Source: Phaeosaccion multiseriatum (Eukaryota > Ochrophyta, other classes). From it: 64,000 nt of DNA. Under the pieces are notes generated by a model that worked only from the letters and a program-made list of their open reading frames with translations, was not told the origin of the DNA and did not search any database. The stretch lies in contig OZ218961.1 of NCBI GenBank assembly GCA_965112735.1, positions 1,612,001 to 1,676,000 on the forward strand, written 5' to 3'. Positions 34,253 to 45,891 of this stretch are shown in pieces. Numbering within the stretch: the stretch's first letter is position 1; every line of letters starts with the position of its first letter. The translations under genes were made by a program, and so were the position numbers.

Positions 34253-36295
34253 TCATTGCCACCAGGGCACGCCCGTGAGGTCCAACTGCTGGGCCATGGA
34301 CAGCGCGTGAGCGCAGTCAACGGGGGAGGGCTGGGTGCCGAGAGTCTTGAGGGCAGTGAGGGCTTGGCGTTTCTGCGGGAAGGTGAGGGTGCTGGGAGTG
34401 CAGGGGGCAAAGGGGCAGTCGGGGGTGGTGCAGGTGCGCGTCTTCAGGAGGCCGAGGCAGATTCCCCGGCTCGCAGTGAGGCCCCCTCCCCCTCCTCGAC
34501 CGGCAGGAAAGGTGTGCAGAGCGGCGGCCACCGCAGTGGCCACCATGCCTTCCATGTGCAGCATCGCCGCCGACGGCGAGGCCCCCGCAGTGAGCATGGA
34601 GTCCAGCGAGAAGACGGGGGCGGTGGAGAAGTCGCGCACCGGCAGGGGTTGGCGGCCGATCCAGCGGGCGCACTCGGCGGTGTGCAGCGCCAGCGACTTG
34701 TTGAGAACCGTGATGGTGATGGACGGCGTCATGCCGAGAAACAGGGGCTCATGGCGAGGCACCACCTCCGCTAGCAGGGCCACGAGGGTGGTGAAGTCGG
34801 TGAAGATGTCCGAGTTGGCGGGGAACACCATGTGGAAGAGGGCCACAAAATTCGTAAGGGTGAGGTGGAGGGCATGGAGGGTGGTCGGGGGTCGGCGCTG
34901 CACCTTCGGGAGGGGGGTGACGGCCCCCCCCCCTTCCGCACTACGCTGCTTCAGCTCCGTCATGTCGAGGGTAGCGCTGGCCTTGTTGGCCACTGCGGCC
35001 GCGACGGGGGCCACGCATTCCAGTTGGAAGTCGTCGACGAGGCCGAGACAGCCCGAGCGAAGCCCCAGCAAGGAGATGGGGTCGAGGGCAGTGGAGGCGG
35101 TGATGTGGAAGCGTTGGGCGACTTCCTTCATCCCCGCAGCACCCCTCTTGATGACCGGGCTGGCGGTGCCTCTGTTGAGCAGGAGGGCAGCAGTGGGAAT
35201 TTCTTTACCTTTGGATTCAGTGCAGGTCGCCTCCGAGAGGGCAAGGGCCTCGGCGTCACGGGAAGCGCGACTGAGGGCGACAGCAGATTCCTTGGCGGCG
35301 AGGGCACGGGCTTGGGCGAGCTTGTCGAGGTCGAGTTGGGACGCCAACTCCCGATGACGCTGGCGGTCGCGAACGGCAGCCATGCGCTCCTCCAACTCCA
35401 TGCGGTGGGCGGCGAGCTCCAAATCGCGGAGCTCCTGCGTCACAGGGGCTTGGGGTGTCGTCGCAGAGACAGGAGCCACCACCAGGGCCGCGTCTGCGGC
35501 CGGCTCGGCCTCGTGTTCCTTCCCCTCCTCCTCGCCATCCTCGGCATCCACCTCGGCTTCCCCCGGGGAAGTATCACCCCCTCCAGCGGCAACCTCCTCC
35601 ACCCCCTCCGCGTCTGTAGCGGGCCTCTCCTCCTCCACAAGCTCGGCAGCTGCCGCCTCGCGCTCCATGGGGTCAAAAAGGGCCCCAAGGTGGCGGGCTG
35701 CGGGATCCAGTTGGGCAGGCCCCCCGGGTGCGAGCTGCTCGAGGGTAGCGTCGGAGATAAGGTGCCAGAGGACCCCTTCCTCTAGCGGAGTGGTGGGGCG
35801 AGAGCGGACTTTGAGGGTAGGGGTCCGTCGAAATTTGGCCCCCTTGGCGAGTAGCGAGGTCCACTCATCGAAAGTCAGGTTGTCAGAGTCGTCCAGGTAG
35901 CGCAGGGTGTAGGTGGGCTGTGACGAGGTGCCCCCCATAGAGAGAGTGCCGGCCATGAAGTCGAGCTCGTTGTCACCCTCCTTAATAACCACAAAAGCTT
36001 TGTCCGAGAAGGAATCGTCGAAGGTGAGGCGGAGATCCGCCGAGGAGCCATAGACAGACATGCTGAGCTGCTCCGGGGCGATGAACAACAGGTGCTGAGG
36101 GCGCAGGCAGGACGGCTGCTGTGGGGCGGTTGGTGCGGCGGCTGCGGCAGAGGATTTGGGCGGGAAGGAACACCACGCCGCAGGAAAAGGACCACACGCG
36201 GTGGGGAAGGGAGGAGGCGGAGAGATTAGGGTGGAAGAACCCCGCGACACGGATGGAGAGGAAAGGGCGACGAGGGAGCGTGGAAGCCCCGTCAC
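34253..36295 (-). CDS. Gag-like protein of the PAT-type element (about 680 codons)
   Basis: It lies immediately 5' of RT in the element and has the size and position of gag. Visible parts: a Pro/Ser/Ala-rich N-terminus, an acidic Glu/Ala/Asp-rich middle (about residues 215-270), an Ala/Arg/Glu coiled-coil-like stretch (about 285-360), and a Cys-containing segment near the C-terminus (CLGLLKTRTCTTPDCPFAPC) that could be a zinc-binding nucleocapsid motif. The frame opens with GTG; the first ATG is near residue 78, so the true start is uncertain. The first 30 codons, including those before any ATG, are conserved in the decayed copy at 61966. The frame ends in a TGA at 34253-34255, in phase with RT. 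Confidence 0.75.
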   Translation of the reverse strand: MTGLPRSLVALSSPSVSRGSSTLISPPPPFPTACGPFPAAWCSFPPKSSAAAAAPTAPQQPSCLRPQHLLFIAPEQLSMSVYGSSADLRLTFDDSFSDKAFVVIKEGDNELDFMAGTLSMGGTSSQPTYTLRYLDDSDNLTFDEWTSLLAKGAKFRRTPTLKVRSRPTTPLEEGVLWHLISDATLEQLAPGGPAQLDPAARHLGALFDPMEREAAAAELVEEERPATDAEGVEEVAAGGGDTSPGEAEVDAEDGEEEGKEHEAEPAADAALVVAPVSATTPQAPVTQELRDLELAAHRMELEERMAAVRDRQRHRELASQLDLDKLAQARALAAKESAVALSRASRDAEALALSEATCTESKGKEIPTAALLLNRGTASPVIKRGAAGMKEVAQRFHITASTALDPISLLGLRSGCLGLVDDFQLECVAPVAAAVANKASATLDMTELKQRSAEGGGAVTPLPKVQRRPPTTLHALHLTLTNFVALFHMVFPANSDIFTDFTTLVALLAEVVPRHEPLFLGMTPSITITVLNKSLALHTAECARWIGRQPLPVRDFSTAPVFSLDSMLTAGASPSAAMLHMEGMVATAVAAALHTFPAGRGGGGGLTASRGICLGLLKTRTCTTPDCPFAPCTPSTLTFPQKRQALTALKTLGTQPSPVDCAHALSMAQQLDLTGVPWWQ

Positions 36296-36305
36296 CGGCG
36301 AGAGA

Positions 36306-36818
36306 AGAAAGAAAAAACCTTTTGCCCGGTGAGAGCTCCATACTACACCAGGCTAAGGGTCTCTAACTTCTACTAGATGCGTGTGCGTAGCGCAAGCCCT
36401 TGCAACTGTTAGCATTGGGGGCACATCTTGTGTTTGCAACTGTTAGCATGACACAAGTAAGCACACAGCATCTTCACCCTCACAAGAGAAGCAGTCGGGC
36501 CCTACTGCGATCCTTGCTTTCCTACACCACCGTCTCTACTCTCCTCCCTGCTTGCCCACACCCCCGCGTACCTGCTCTCGATCTCCTTCAATCACGGTAG
36601 GGTGGCGAGTGCAGCAGGGCTCCTCCTCTTCTGAGCTCGAGCAGCAGAGAACACTGCTTTTCCATCTGCTGCCATATATATTTCTATCCTAAACCCCCCT
36701 CGGGGTCCACACACGCGCCCACGCTCCACACCCTACCCCTCGGCTCTCAATACCCTGTTTCTCCGTCGACTCCACTCTGCGAGAACAGAACTTCCGTGGC
36801 TCCGCTGCTGAAGCAGCG
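36306..36818 (-). repeat. Split direct repeat A1 (element 5' end)
   Basis: 513 bp. The outermost 16 bp on the minus strand form an interrupted palindrome, CGCTGCT-TC-AGCAGCG, a candidate recombinase-binding site. Confidence 0.92.
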
Positions 36819-39059
36819 ATGTTGTGACCAGCAAACGGGTCGTTCGGGCTGTGTGTGCCCCCCAAATGCGGGCTTTGGGCGTCTTTGCCGACAGATTGGG
36901 CCATTTGAGCCTATCTGAGATCCCACTTGGCGCTGTTGTGGCAATGTCGTATCTGTGTTGGACCTATGGTGCTGAGCCAATGCCTGGACTGGGCATGTTG
37001 TGACCAGCAAACGCGTCGTTCGGGCTGTGTGTGCCTACCAAATATGCCAAATGCCGGCTTTGGGCGTCTTTGCCGACAGATTGGGCCATTTGAGCCTATC
37101 TGAGATCCCACTTGGCGCTGTTGTGGCAATGTCGTATCTGTGTTGGGCCTATGGTGCTGAGCCAATGCCTGGACTGGGCATGTTGTGACCAGCAAACGCG
37201 TCGTTCGGGCTGTGTGTGCCTACCAAATATGCCAAATGCCGGCTTTGGGCGTCTTTGCCGACAGATTGGGCCATTTGAGCCTATCTGAGATCCCACTTGG
37301 CGCTGTTGTGGCAATGTCGTATCTGTGTTGGGCCTATGGTGCTGAGCCAATGCCTGGACTGTGCATGTTGTGACCAGCAAACGCGTCGTTCGGGCTGTGT
37401 GTGCCTACCAAATATGCCAAATGCCGGCTTTGGGCGTCTTTGCCGACAGATTGGGCCATTTGAGCCTATCTGAGATCCCACTTGGCGCTGTTGTGGCAAT
37501 GTCGTATCTGTGTTGGGCCTATGGTGCTGAGCCAATGCCTGGACTGTGCATGTTGTGACCAGCAAACGCGTCGTTCGGGCTGTGTGTGCCTACCAAATAT
37601 GCCAAATGCCGGCTTTGGGCGTCTTTGCCGACAGATTGGGCCATTTGAGCCTATCTGAGATCCCACTTGGCGCTGTTGTGGCAATGTCGTATCTGTGTTG
37701 GGCCTATGGTGCTGAGCCAATGCCTGGACTGGGCATGTTGTGACCAGCAAACGCGTCGTTCGGGCTGTGTGTGCCTACCAAATATGCCAAATGCCGGCTT
37801 TGGGCGTCTTTGCCGACAGATTGGGCCATTTGAGCCTATCTGAGATCCCACTTGGCGCTGTTGTGGCAATGTCGTATCTGTGTTGGGCCTATGGTGCTGA
37901 GCCAATGCCTGGACTGGGCATGTTGTGACCAGCAAACGCGTCGTTCGGGCTGTGTGTGCCTACCAAATATGCCAAATGCCGGCTTTGGGCGTCTTTGCCG
38001 ACAGATGGGCCATTTGAGCCTATCTGAGATCCCACTTGGCGCTGTTGTGGCAATGTCGTATCTGTGTTGGGCCTATGGTGCTGAGCCAATGCCTGGACTG
38101 TGCATGTTGTGACCAGCAAACGCGTCGTTCGGGCTGTGTGTGCCCCCCAAATGCGGGCTTTGGGCGTCTTTGCCGACAGATTGGGCCATTTGAGCCTATC
38201 TGAGATCCCACTTGGCGCTGTTGTGGCAATGTCGTATCTGTGTTGGGCCTATGGTGCTGAGCCAATGCCTGGACTGGGCATGTTGTGACCAGCAAACGGG
38301 TCGTTCGGGCTGTGTGTGCCCCCCAAATGCGGGCTTTGGGCGTCTTTGCCGACAGATTGGGCCATTTGAGCCTATCTGAGATCCCACTTGGCGCTGTTGT
38401 GGCAATGTCGTATCTGTGTTGGACCTATGGTGCTGAGCCAATGCCTGGACTGGGCATGTTGTGACCAGCAAACGCGTCGTTCGGGCTGTGTGTGCCTCCC
38501 AAATATGCCAAATGCCGGCTTTGGGCGTCTTTGCCGACAGATTGGGCCATTTGAGCCTATCTGAGATCCCACTTGGCGCTGTTGTGGCAATGTCGTATCT
38601 GTGTTGGGCCTATGGTGCTGAGCCAATGCCTGGACTGTGCATGTTGTGACCAGCAAACGCGTCGTTCGGGCTGTGTGTGCCTACCAAATATGCCAAATGC
38701 CGGCTTTGGGCGTCTTTGCCGACAGATTGGGCCATTTGAGCCTATCTGAGATCCCACTTGGCGCTGTTGTGGCAATGTCGTATCTGTGTTGGGCCTATGG
38801 TGCTGAGCCAATGCCTGGACTGGGCATGTTGTGACCAGCAAACGCGTCGTTCGGGCTGTGTGTGCCCCCCAAATGCCGGCTTTGGGCGTCTTTGCCGACA
38901 GATTGGGCCATTTGAGCCTATCTGAGATCCCACTTGGCGCTGTTGTGGCAATGTCGTATCTGTGTTGGGCCTATGGTGCTGAGCCAATGCCTGGACTGGG
39001 CATGTTGTGACCAGCAAACGCGTCGTTCGGGCTGTGTGTGCCTACCAAATATGCCAAAT
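36819..39059 (+). repeat. Satellite array, fourth block (about 12 monomers)
   Basis: Continues exactly the monomer interrupted at 29931. Several monomers carry the private variant CTGGACTGTGCATG (near 37360, 37545, 38100, 38640). The block ends at CCAAAT. No gene. Confidence 0.95.
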
Positions 39060-39529
39060 AGCCTGTTCAGCAGCGCAGCAACGGAACTTTGTTTCTCGCG
39101 GAACAGAGACGAGGAAGAGGTGGGAGACATGGGAGCCAGCAGGGCGAAGCGTCAGCGTAGGTGCTTGGTACCGCCCCAAGGGGGGGGGTCCCCTCTGGGG
39201 AGATGTACAGTATGTCAGTGAAGCAGGGAATTTAGATTTTTCAGAAGAGGAGAGACCTTGGCGTGTGCTGTCACTTACTGAGGCGGCGGAGACAGAGCCC
39301 AGGAAGAGTGGAGCACACTGTCAAGGAGGAGAGTAGATACTGGTGTGGTGGAAAGCGAGCCTCTTGTCCTGGGCCCGGACAGAGCGCTTGTGTCGGCCAA
39401 GGGGACCCGCCTGGTGTTGAGTGCCGGGGTCCTCGTGGGCGAGGGAAGGAGAGATAGGGAGACTGTGTCTGGTGTTGAGTGCCGACAGTGTCCACGGTGT
39501 TGAGTGCCGGAACTCTTCTTTTCTTTCCC
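39060..39529 (+). repeat. Repeat A1 of the tandem element
   Basis: 470 bp, begins AGCCTGTTCAGCAGCG. Includes three copies of GGTGTTGAGTGCCG (about 39413, 39471, 39496), with three more or less exact copies just inside the internal region (39572, 39596, 39669). Confidence 0.88.
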
Positions 39530-41822
39530 TTTGCCGGTGTTGTGGGGCTCTACGGCTTAGGAACGGTGTCTGGTGTTGAGTGCCGACCGCCTCCCCGGTG
39601 TTGAGTGCCGGCGCCTTTTGCCCTCTTCGCCCTTTCTTCCTTGCTGGTATCGCCGTAGGATCCGCGTCCGGTGTTGAGGCCGACGCCCTACTCATCTCTC
39701 CGCCCTCTCCTCTCTCCCGTGGCCCAAGGTTTGGGGGGTGTGGTCCACGGCATTTTTTGTCTTTTTACGAGACGAAAGGGGCTCCCGGGTGACGGCAGGC
39801 CCCTTAGCTCTTCCAGGTGTTTGTCTGTATGTTTGTGTGTGTATGTCCAGACGGTGTTTCTGTGTGTAGGGTGCGTATTTCCTGTGTTTGGCGTGCGAAT
39901 ATGCGCCTCCTCCGCAAAGGAGGCTGGCTCTGCGCGCGGTGACAACAGCGGCTCATCCCTCGCCATTCCGGCCCTCAACGGCGGGCGGGGCAGTCCTAGG
40001 CAACAGCAGCCGTGGTCACTGCCCCTACACACGATGTGTGTTTGTATCTGTGTGTGCTGGTCTGCGTCTGTGTGTGCTAGTGTGCGTTTGTGGGTGCTGG
40101 TGTCCCTGTATTGTGCCTTTGTCTATATCTGTGTGCCTGTGAATGTTTGTGTACGTCTGCGTGTTTAAGTGTACCTCCCTTGTTGTTGGAGTGTCTCCCA
40201 CCTACAACAGCAGTATGGCCAGAAGGAGGCGTACGTGGTCGCCACTGAGCTTGCCGGCAGTCTCTCTGGATGGGTGGGGGCGTAGCTGACCTTCGATACG
40301 GGAGCTCGCACGGCTCACCTCCGGCAGCTACATCCGAGAGACATATCGGGCCGAGGAGCGGCGAAGGGAAGGAGACGGACTACAGCTGTACCTCCCTCAC
40401 CATCTCGAACGCATGGGAGGGGGAGGGGGGGGGTCCGATGGAGGCTCAGCTCTCAGGACAAACAGCAACCGCAAAGCAAATAGTACGAGCGTCAAAGGTG
40501 GCAGCATGGATGCGAAGGCAGCTATTCGGGCTGTTGGAAGGAACCGGAGAGCCCTTTGATCGTGGTTGGCGCCTCGAGTTTGCGTGTGGAGCGGATATGG
40601 GACCTGTGGCCATAACAGCGAACCGATGGGCGACAAGAGAGGCACAGCATACGAGGGAGAATTGAGAATTGGAAGGCGGCATTGGGAGTGTACGGTACTC
40701 GCATTTCGGGAGGTACGGCAGCGTTTGGTGACCGTCTACGGAGTGTACGGCGATGTACGTCGTCCGGTGCTGAAGGAAATTGGGGCATTGAGCAGTGTGG
40801 CTACTTATCTGTAATGGACGGCGGAAGCATAATGTTTGGTCGTTCACAACAGCTATGGAGTGGAAGTCGGGGCCTGCCTGTGATGCAGAAGAGAAGGTGA
40901 TGGTTTTTTCGGCGTTGGGGCTCGTGAGCGGTGTGAACATGGAGGATGGGAGAGAACAGGGCTTGTGGCTCGCTCTGCTTGCACGACTTACTTCCGGTAG
41001 TATGGATGGACTACCCTCTTGCTATCGTGCTCGGTGGTCGAGGGATTGGTGCCGCCGCGCTTGAGATATTGGACTTGTTCATTTTTCGGGCCCGCAGCAC
41101 CGAGGTGTTTGGCATTCGCTGTATTGCTCAGCTGGTACAGCGGAAGTCCACGGCGGACGGTTGGAATCGCAGCAGAGTGGTCTTGGTACGGCGTGTGCAG
41201 AAGGGTAACTTCTACGAGTTGATGTTCGAAGAGCTTGGAGCGGAAAACATGAGCGCTTCTGTGAGGGCATTTTCGGCTTTTCTACAGGGGTTGGATATAT
41301 GGACACTTTTGGATCTGTGATTCCGAAAAGAATCCGAATTTGCTGGTTTGGGCGCGCTTTGCTGCTTCCACCCGCCGTGCCAGAGGACTGCGCAGTGTAT
41401 TTCGCTCAGTGGCTCGCCCCCCCCCCAGCACACTATCCCAAGCGAGTGGGGGGTGTGTGATGGTCAGCAGGGGGCGTGCGAAGGGACCTCTTCAAAGGAC
41501 ACTGACTCTGCCCGTGGCGACACCAGCGGCTCCTCCCTCGCCATCATTCCTCCCCCAGCAGCGGGGAGCGCAGCCCTTGGCAACAGCACCAGCAGCCCTA
41601 CACCGGTACACGCGGCGGGTGTTTGTATGTGTGTGTGTACTGGTGTGCGTCTGTGTCTACTGTTGCCCCTGTATGTGTATTATTATGTCTGTGTGCGTAT
41701 GAATGTTTGTGTATCTTTGTGTTTTGTGTACCGGCCGACTACGATCGGGAGAGTGGGCTCCCGACTAGGCTGGGGCAGGTGCTGCTGCACCCTCGCAGCG
41801 CACCGGTGGGTACTCGGATGGG
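39530..41822 (+). other. Internal region of tandem unit 1
   Basis: About 2.3 kb without a recognised domain. Two TG-rich stretches (about 39818-39900 and 40035-40165; again 41625-41725) resemble decayed (GT)n tracts. About 40430-41345 is alignable by eye with 62690-63560 in the decayed PAT-type element. One small conserved frame in it is listed separately. Confidence 0.7.
40946..41320 (+). CDS. Conserved small ORF of unknown function (124 aa), unit 1
   Basis: Starts at an ATG. I recognise no domain. It is worth listing because the same frame and the same ATG can be followed in the diverged copy at about 63176-63540. Blocks such as AALEILDLF versus AGLEILGLF, KSTADGWN versus KSAADGWN, and YELMF in both are kept, although that copy has in-frame stops. 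It is exactly duplicated in unit 2. Several overlapping frames are also open here, so coding status is uncertain. Confidence 0.3.
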   Translation: MGENRACGSLCLHDLLPVVWMDYPLAIVLGGRGIGAAALEILDLFIFRARSTEVFGIRCIAQLVQRKSTADGWNRSRVVLVRRVQKGNFYELMFEELGAENMSASVRAFSAFLQGLDIWTLLDL

Positions 41823-42240
41823 TGGGGGTGAAGCGGGACTTGGGGTGCTCACTGCGGTGGCACCCCAAGCTCCACTACATCCGAAACCCGGTGCCCGCCT
41901 CCCTCCATGGAGGCGGCCCCCTTGGAGGCGCTCTGCGCTCCCAAGGTGGGAGTCCCTCACGGGACTGCCCCCCCCTACTAATGATGAGTCCTTCCCCCAA
42001 CGTTAGCTACCCCTGGTCCACGACCTCTCCACCTGCGGAGCAGGTGGCCACTTGGGAGTCCAGCCCTATTCCTGTTGGCCTCGAACAGCCGGCTACGGCG
42101 TGGATGTGGATAGTCCTCAGCTTGCATACTGCGACGCCTTGGAGCGGGAGTCGGACATCTCCCGGGCCCTCGCCTACGACTGAAGGGAGGAGGCCTCTCA
42201 CTGGCTTCCCACCTTCGCCCGAGCGCCGCGACGGCGCGAA
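41823..42240 (+). repeat. Repeat B1 of the tandem element
   Basis: 418 bp, ending GAGCGCCGCGACGGCGCGAA, which includes the inverted repeat GCGCCG-CGA-CGGCGC. It abuts A2 at 42240/42241. Confidence 0.88.
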
Positions 42241-42710
42241 AGCCTGTTCAGCAGCGCAGCAACGGAACTTTGTTTCTCGCGGAACAGAGACGAGGAAGAG
42301 GTGGGAGACATGGGAGCCAGCAGGGCGAAGCGTCAGCGTAGGTGCTTGGTACCGCCCCAAGGGGGGGGGTCCCCTCTGGGGAGATGTACAGTATGTCAGT
42401 GAAGCAGGGAATTTAGATTTTTCAGAAGAGGAGAGACCTTGGCGTGTGCTGTCACTTACTGAGGCGGCGGAGACAGAGCCCAGGAAGAGTGGAGCACACT
42501 GTCAAGGAGGAGAGTAGATACTGGTGTGGTGGAAAGCGAGCCTCTTGTCCTGGGCCCGGACAGAGCGCTTGTGTCGGCCAAGGGGACCCGCCTGGTGTTG
42601 AGTGCCGGGGTCCTCGTGGGCGAGGGAAGGAGAGATAGGGAGACTGTGTCTGGTGTTGAGTGCCGACAGTGTCCACGGTGTTGAGTGCCGGAACTCTTCT
42701 TTTCTTTCCC
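42241..42710 (+). repeat. Repeat A2 of the tandem element
   Basis: 470-bp copy of 39060-39529. Confidence 0.88.
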
Positions 42711-45004
42711 TTTGCCGGTGTTGTGGGGCTCTACGGCTTAGGAACGGTGTCTGGTGTTGAGTGCCGACCGCCTCCCCGGTGTTGAGTGCCGGCGCCTTTT
42801 GCCCTCTTCGCCCTTTCTTCCTTGCTGGTATCGCCGTAGGATCCGCGTCCGGTGTTGAGGCCGACGCCCTACTCATCTCTCCGCCCTCTCCTCTCTCCCG
42901 TGGCCCAAGGTTTGGGGGGTGTGGTCCACGGCATTTTTTGTCTTTTTACGAGACGAAAGGGGCTCCCGGGTGACGGCAGGCCCCTTAGCTCTTCCAGGTG
43001 TTTGTCTGTATGTTTGTGTGTGTATGTCCAGACGGTGTTTCTGTGTGTAGGGTGCGTATTTCCTGTGTTTGGCGTGCGAATATGCGCCTCCTCCGCAAAG
43101 GAGGCTGGCTCTGCGCGCGGTGACAACAGCGGCTCATCCCTCGCCATTCCGGCCCTCAACGGCGGGCGGGGCAGTCCTAGGCAACAGCAGCCGTGGTCAC
43201 TGCCCCTACACACGATGTGTGTTTGTATCTGTGTGTGCTGGTCTGCGTCTGTGTGTGCTAGTGTGCGTTTGTGGGTGCTGGTGTCCCTGTATTGTGCCTT
43301 TGTCTATATCTGTGTGCCTGTGAATGTTTGTGTACGTCTGCGTGTTTAAGTGTACCTCCCTTGTTGTTGGAGTGTCTCCCACCTACAACAGCAGTATGGC
43401 CAGAAGGAGGCGTACGTGGTCGCCACTGAGCTTGCCGGCAGTCTCTCTGGATGGGTGGGGGCGTAGCTGACCTTCGATACGGGAGCTCGCACGGCTCACC
43501 TCCGGCAGCTACATCCGAGAGACATATCGGGCCGAGGAGCGGCGAAGGGAAGGAGACGGACTACAGCTGTACCTCCCTCACCATCTCGAACGCATGGGAG
43601 GGGGAGGGGGGGGGTCCGATGGAGGCTCAGCTCTCAGGACAAACAGCAACCGCAAAGCAAATAGTACGAGCGTCAAAGGTGGCAGCATGGATGCGAAGGC
43701 AGCTATTCGGGCTGTTGGAAGGAACCGGAGAGCCCTTTGATCGTGGTTGGCGCCTCGAGTTTGCGTGTGGAGCGGATATGGGACCTGTGGCCATAACAGC
43801 GAACCGATGGGCGACAAGAGAGGCACAGCATACGAGGGAGAATTGAGAATTGGAAGGCGGCATTGGGAGTGTACGGTACTCGCATTTCGGGAGGTACGGC
43901 AGAGTTTGGTGACCGTCTACGGAGTGTACGGCGATGTACGTCGTCCGGTGCTGAAGGAAATTGGGGCATTGAGCAGTGTGGCTACTTATCTGTAATGGAC
44001 GGCGGAAGCATAATGTTTGGTCGTTCACAACAGCTATGGAGTGGAAGTCGGGGCCTGCCTGTGATGCAGAAGAGAAGGTGATGGTTTTTTCGGCGTTGGG
44101 GCTCGTGAGCGGTGTGAACATGGAGGATGGGAGAGAACAGGGCTTGTGGCTCGCTCTGCTTGCACGACTTACTTCCGGTAGTATGGATGGACTACCCTCT
44201 TGCTATCGTGCTCGGTGGTCGAGGGATTGGTGCCGCCGCGCTTGAGATATTGGACTTGTTCATTTTTCGGGCCCGCAGCACCGAGGTGTTTGGCATTCGC
44301 TGTATTGCTCAGCTGGTACAGCGGAAGTCCACGGCGGACGGTTGGAATCGCAGCAGAGTGGTCTTGGTACGGCGTGTGCAGAAGGGTAACTTCTACGAGT
44401 TGATGTTCGAAGAGCTTGGAGCGGAAAACATGAGCGCTTCTGTGAGGGCATTTTCGGCTTTTCTACAGGGGTTGGATATATGGACACTTTTGGATCTGTG
44501 ATTCCGAAAAGAATCCGAATTTGCTGGTTTGGGCGCGCTTTGCTGCTTCCACCCGCCGTGCCAGAGGACTGCGCAGTGTATTTCGCTCAGTGGCTCGCCC
44601 CCCCCCCCAGCACACTATCCCAAGCGAGTGGGGGGTGTGTGATGGTCAGCAGGGGGCGTGCGAAGGGACCTCTTCAAAGGACACTGACTCTGCCCGTGGC
44701 GACACCAGCGGCTCCTCCCTCGCCATCATTCCTCCCCCAGCAGCGGGGAGCGCAGCCCTTGGCAACAGCACCAGCAGCCCTACACCGGTACACGCGGCGG
44801 GTGTTTGTATGTGTGTGTGTACTGGTGTGCGTCTGTGTCTACTGTTGCCCCTGTATGTGTATTATTATGTCTGTGTGCGTATGAATGTTTGTGTATCTTT
44901 GTGTTTTGTGTACCGGCCGACTACGATCGGGAGAGTGGGCTCCCGACTAGGCTGGGGCAGGTGCTGCTGCACCCTCGCAGCGCACCGGTGGGTACTCGGA
45001 TGGG
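42711..45004 (+). other. Internal region of tandem unit 2
   Basis: Near-identical to 39530-41822. Differences noticed: GCAGAGTTTGG near 43902 where unit 1 has GCAGCGTTTGG, and one extra C in a C-run near 44597. Confidence 0.8.
44127..44501 (+). CDS. Conserved small ORF of unknown function (124 aa), unit 2
   Basis: Identical translation to the ORF at 40946-41320 in the first unit. Function unknown, and coding status uncertain for the same reasons. Confidence 0.3.
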   Translation: MGENRACGSLCLHDLLPVVWMDYPLAIVLGGRGIGAAALEILDLFIFRARSTEVFGIRCIAQLVQRKSTADGWNRSRVVLVRRVQKGNFYELMFEELGAENMSASVRAFSAFLQGLDIWTLLDL

Positions 45005-45422
45005 TGGGGGTGAAGCGGGACTTGGGGTGCTCACTGCGGTGGCACCCCAAGCTCCACTACATCCGAAACCCGGTGCCCGCCTCCCTCCATGGAGGCGGCC
45101 CCCTTGGAGGCGCTCTGCGCTCCCAAGGTGGGAGTCCCTCACGGGACTGCCCCCCCCTACTAATGATGAGTCCTTCCCCCAACGTTAGCTACCCCTGGTC
45201 CACGACCTCTCCACCTGCGGAGCAGGTGGCCACTTGGGAGTCCAGCCCTATTCCTGTTGGCCTCGAACAGCCGGCTACGGCGTGGATGTGGATAGTCCTC
45301 AGCTTGCATACTGCGACGCCTTGGAGCGGGAGTCGGACATCTCCCGGGCCCTCGCCTACGACTGAAGGGAGGAGGCCTCTCACTGGCTTCCCACCTTCGC
45401 CCGAGCGCCGCGACGGCGCGAA
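45005..45422 (+). repeat. Repeat B2 of the tandem element
   Basis: 418-bp copy of 41823-42240, abutting A3 at 45422/45423. Confidence 0.88.
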
Positions 45423-45891
45423 AGCCTGTTCAGCAGCGCAGCAACGGAACTTTGTTTCTCGCGGAACAGAGACGAGGAAGAGGTGGGAGACATGGGAGCC
45501 AGCAGGGCGAAGCGTCAGCGTAGGTGCTTGGTACCGCCCCAAGGGGGGGGTCCCCTCTGGGGAGATGTACAGTATGTCAGTGAAGCAGGGAATTTAGATT
45601 TTTCAGAAGAGGAGAGACCTTGGCGTGTGCTGTCACTTACTGAGGCGGCGGAGACAGAGCCCAGGAAGAGTGGAGCACACTGTCAAGGAGGAGAGTAGAT
45701 ACTGGTGTGGTGGAAAGCGAGCCTCTTGTCCTGGGCCCGGACAGAGCGCTTGTGTCGGCCAAGGGGACCCGCCTGGTGTTGAGTGCCGGGGTCCTCGTGG
45801 GCGAGGGAAGGAGAGATAGGGAGACTGTGTCTGGTGTTGAGTGCCGACAGTGTCCACGGTGTTGAGTGCCGGAACTCTTCTTTTCTTTCCC
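45423..45891 (+). repeat. Repeat A3 of the tandem element
   Basis: 469 bp; one G shorter in a G-run than A1. Confidence 0.88.

Larger units (their letters stand above)
29932..36818 (-). mobile_element. PAT-type (DIRS-order) tyrosine-recombinase retroelement, full length
   Basis: 6,887 bp, read on the minus strand as A1 (36818-36306), gag, RT-RNase H, tyrosine recombinase, B1 (30947-30727), A2 (30726-30214), a 61-bp spacer, B2 (30152-29932). This A1-ORFs-B1-A2-B2 layout is the split-direct-repeat signature of PAT-like DIRS-order elements. The satellite joins without gain or loss across it: CTGGACTGGGC ends at 29931 and ATGTTGTGACC starts at 36819. So there is no target-site duplication, as expected for recombinase-mediated insertion. 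All three coding blocks are long and uninterrupted except for one UGA between gag and RT, so the element may be functional. Confidence 0.92.

Noticed and set aside
34335-35785. Plus-strand frames of 317-340 codons opposite the PAT-type gag
   Set aside because: They are antisense to a better-supported frame in GC-rich DNA and show no domain.
41348-42517. 389-codon plus-strand frame across the end of tandem unit 1 into unit 2
   Set aside because: It crosses the B/A repeat junction, includes TG-rich low-complexity sequence, has no recognisable domain, and is not kept in the decayed copy.
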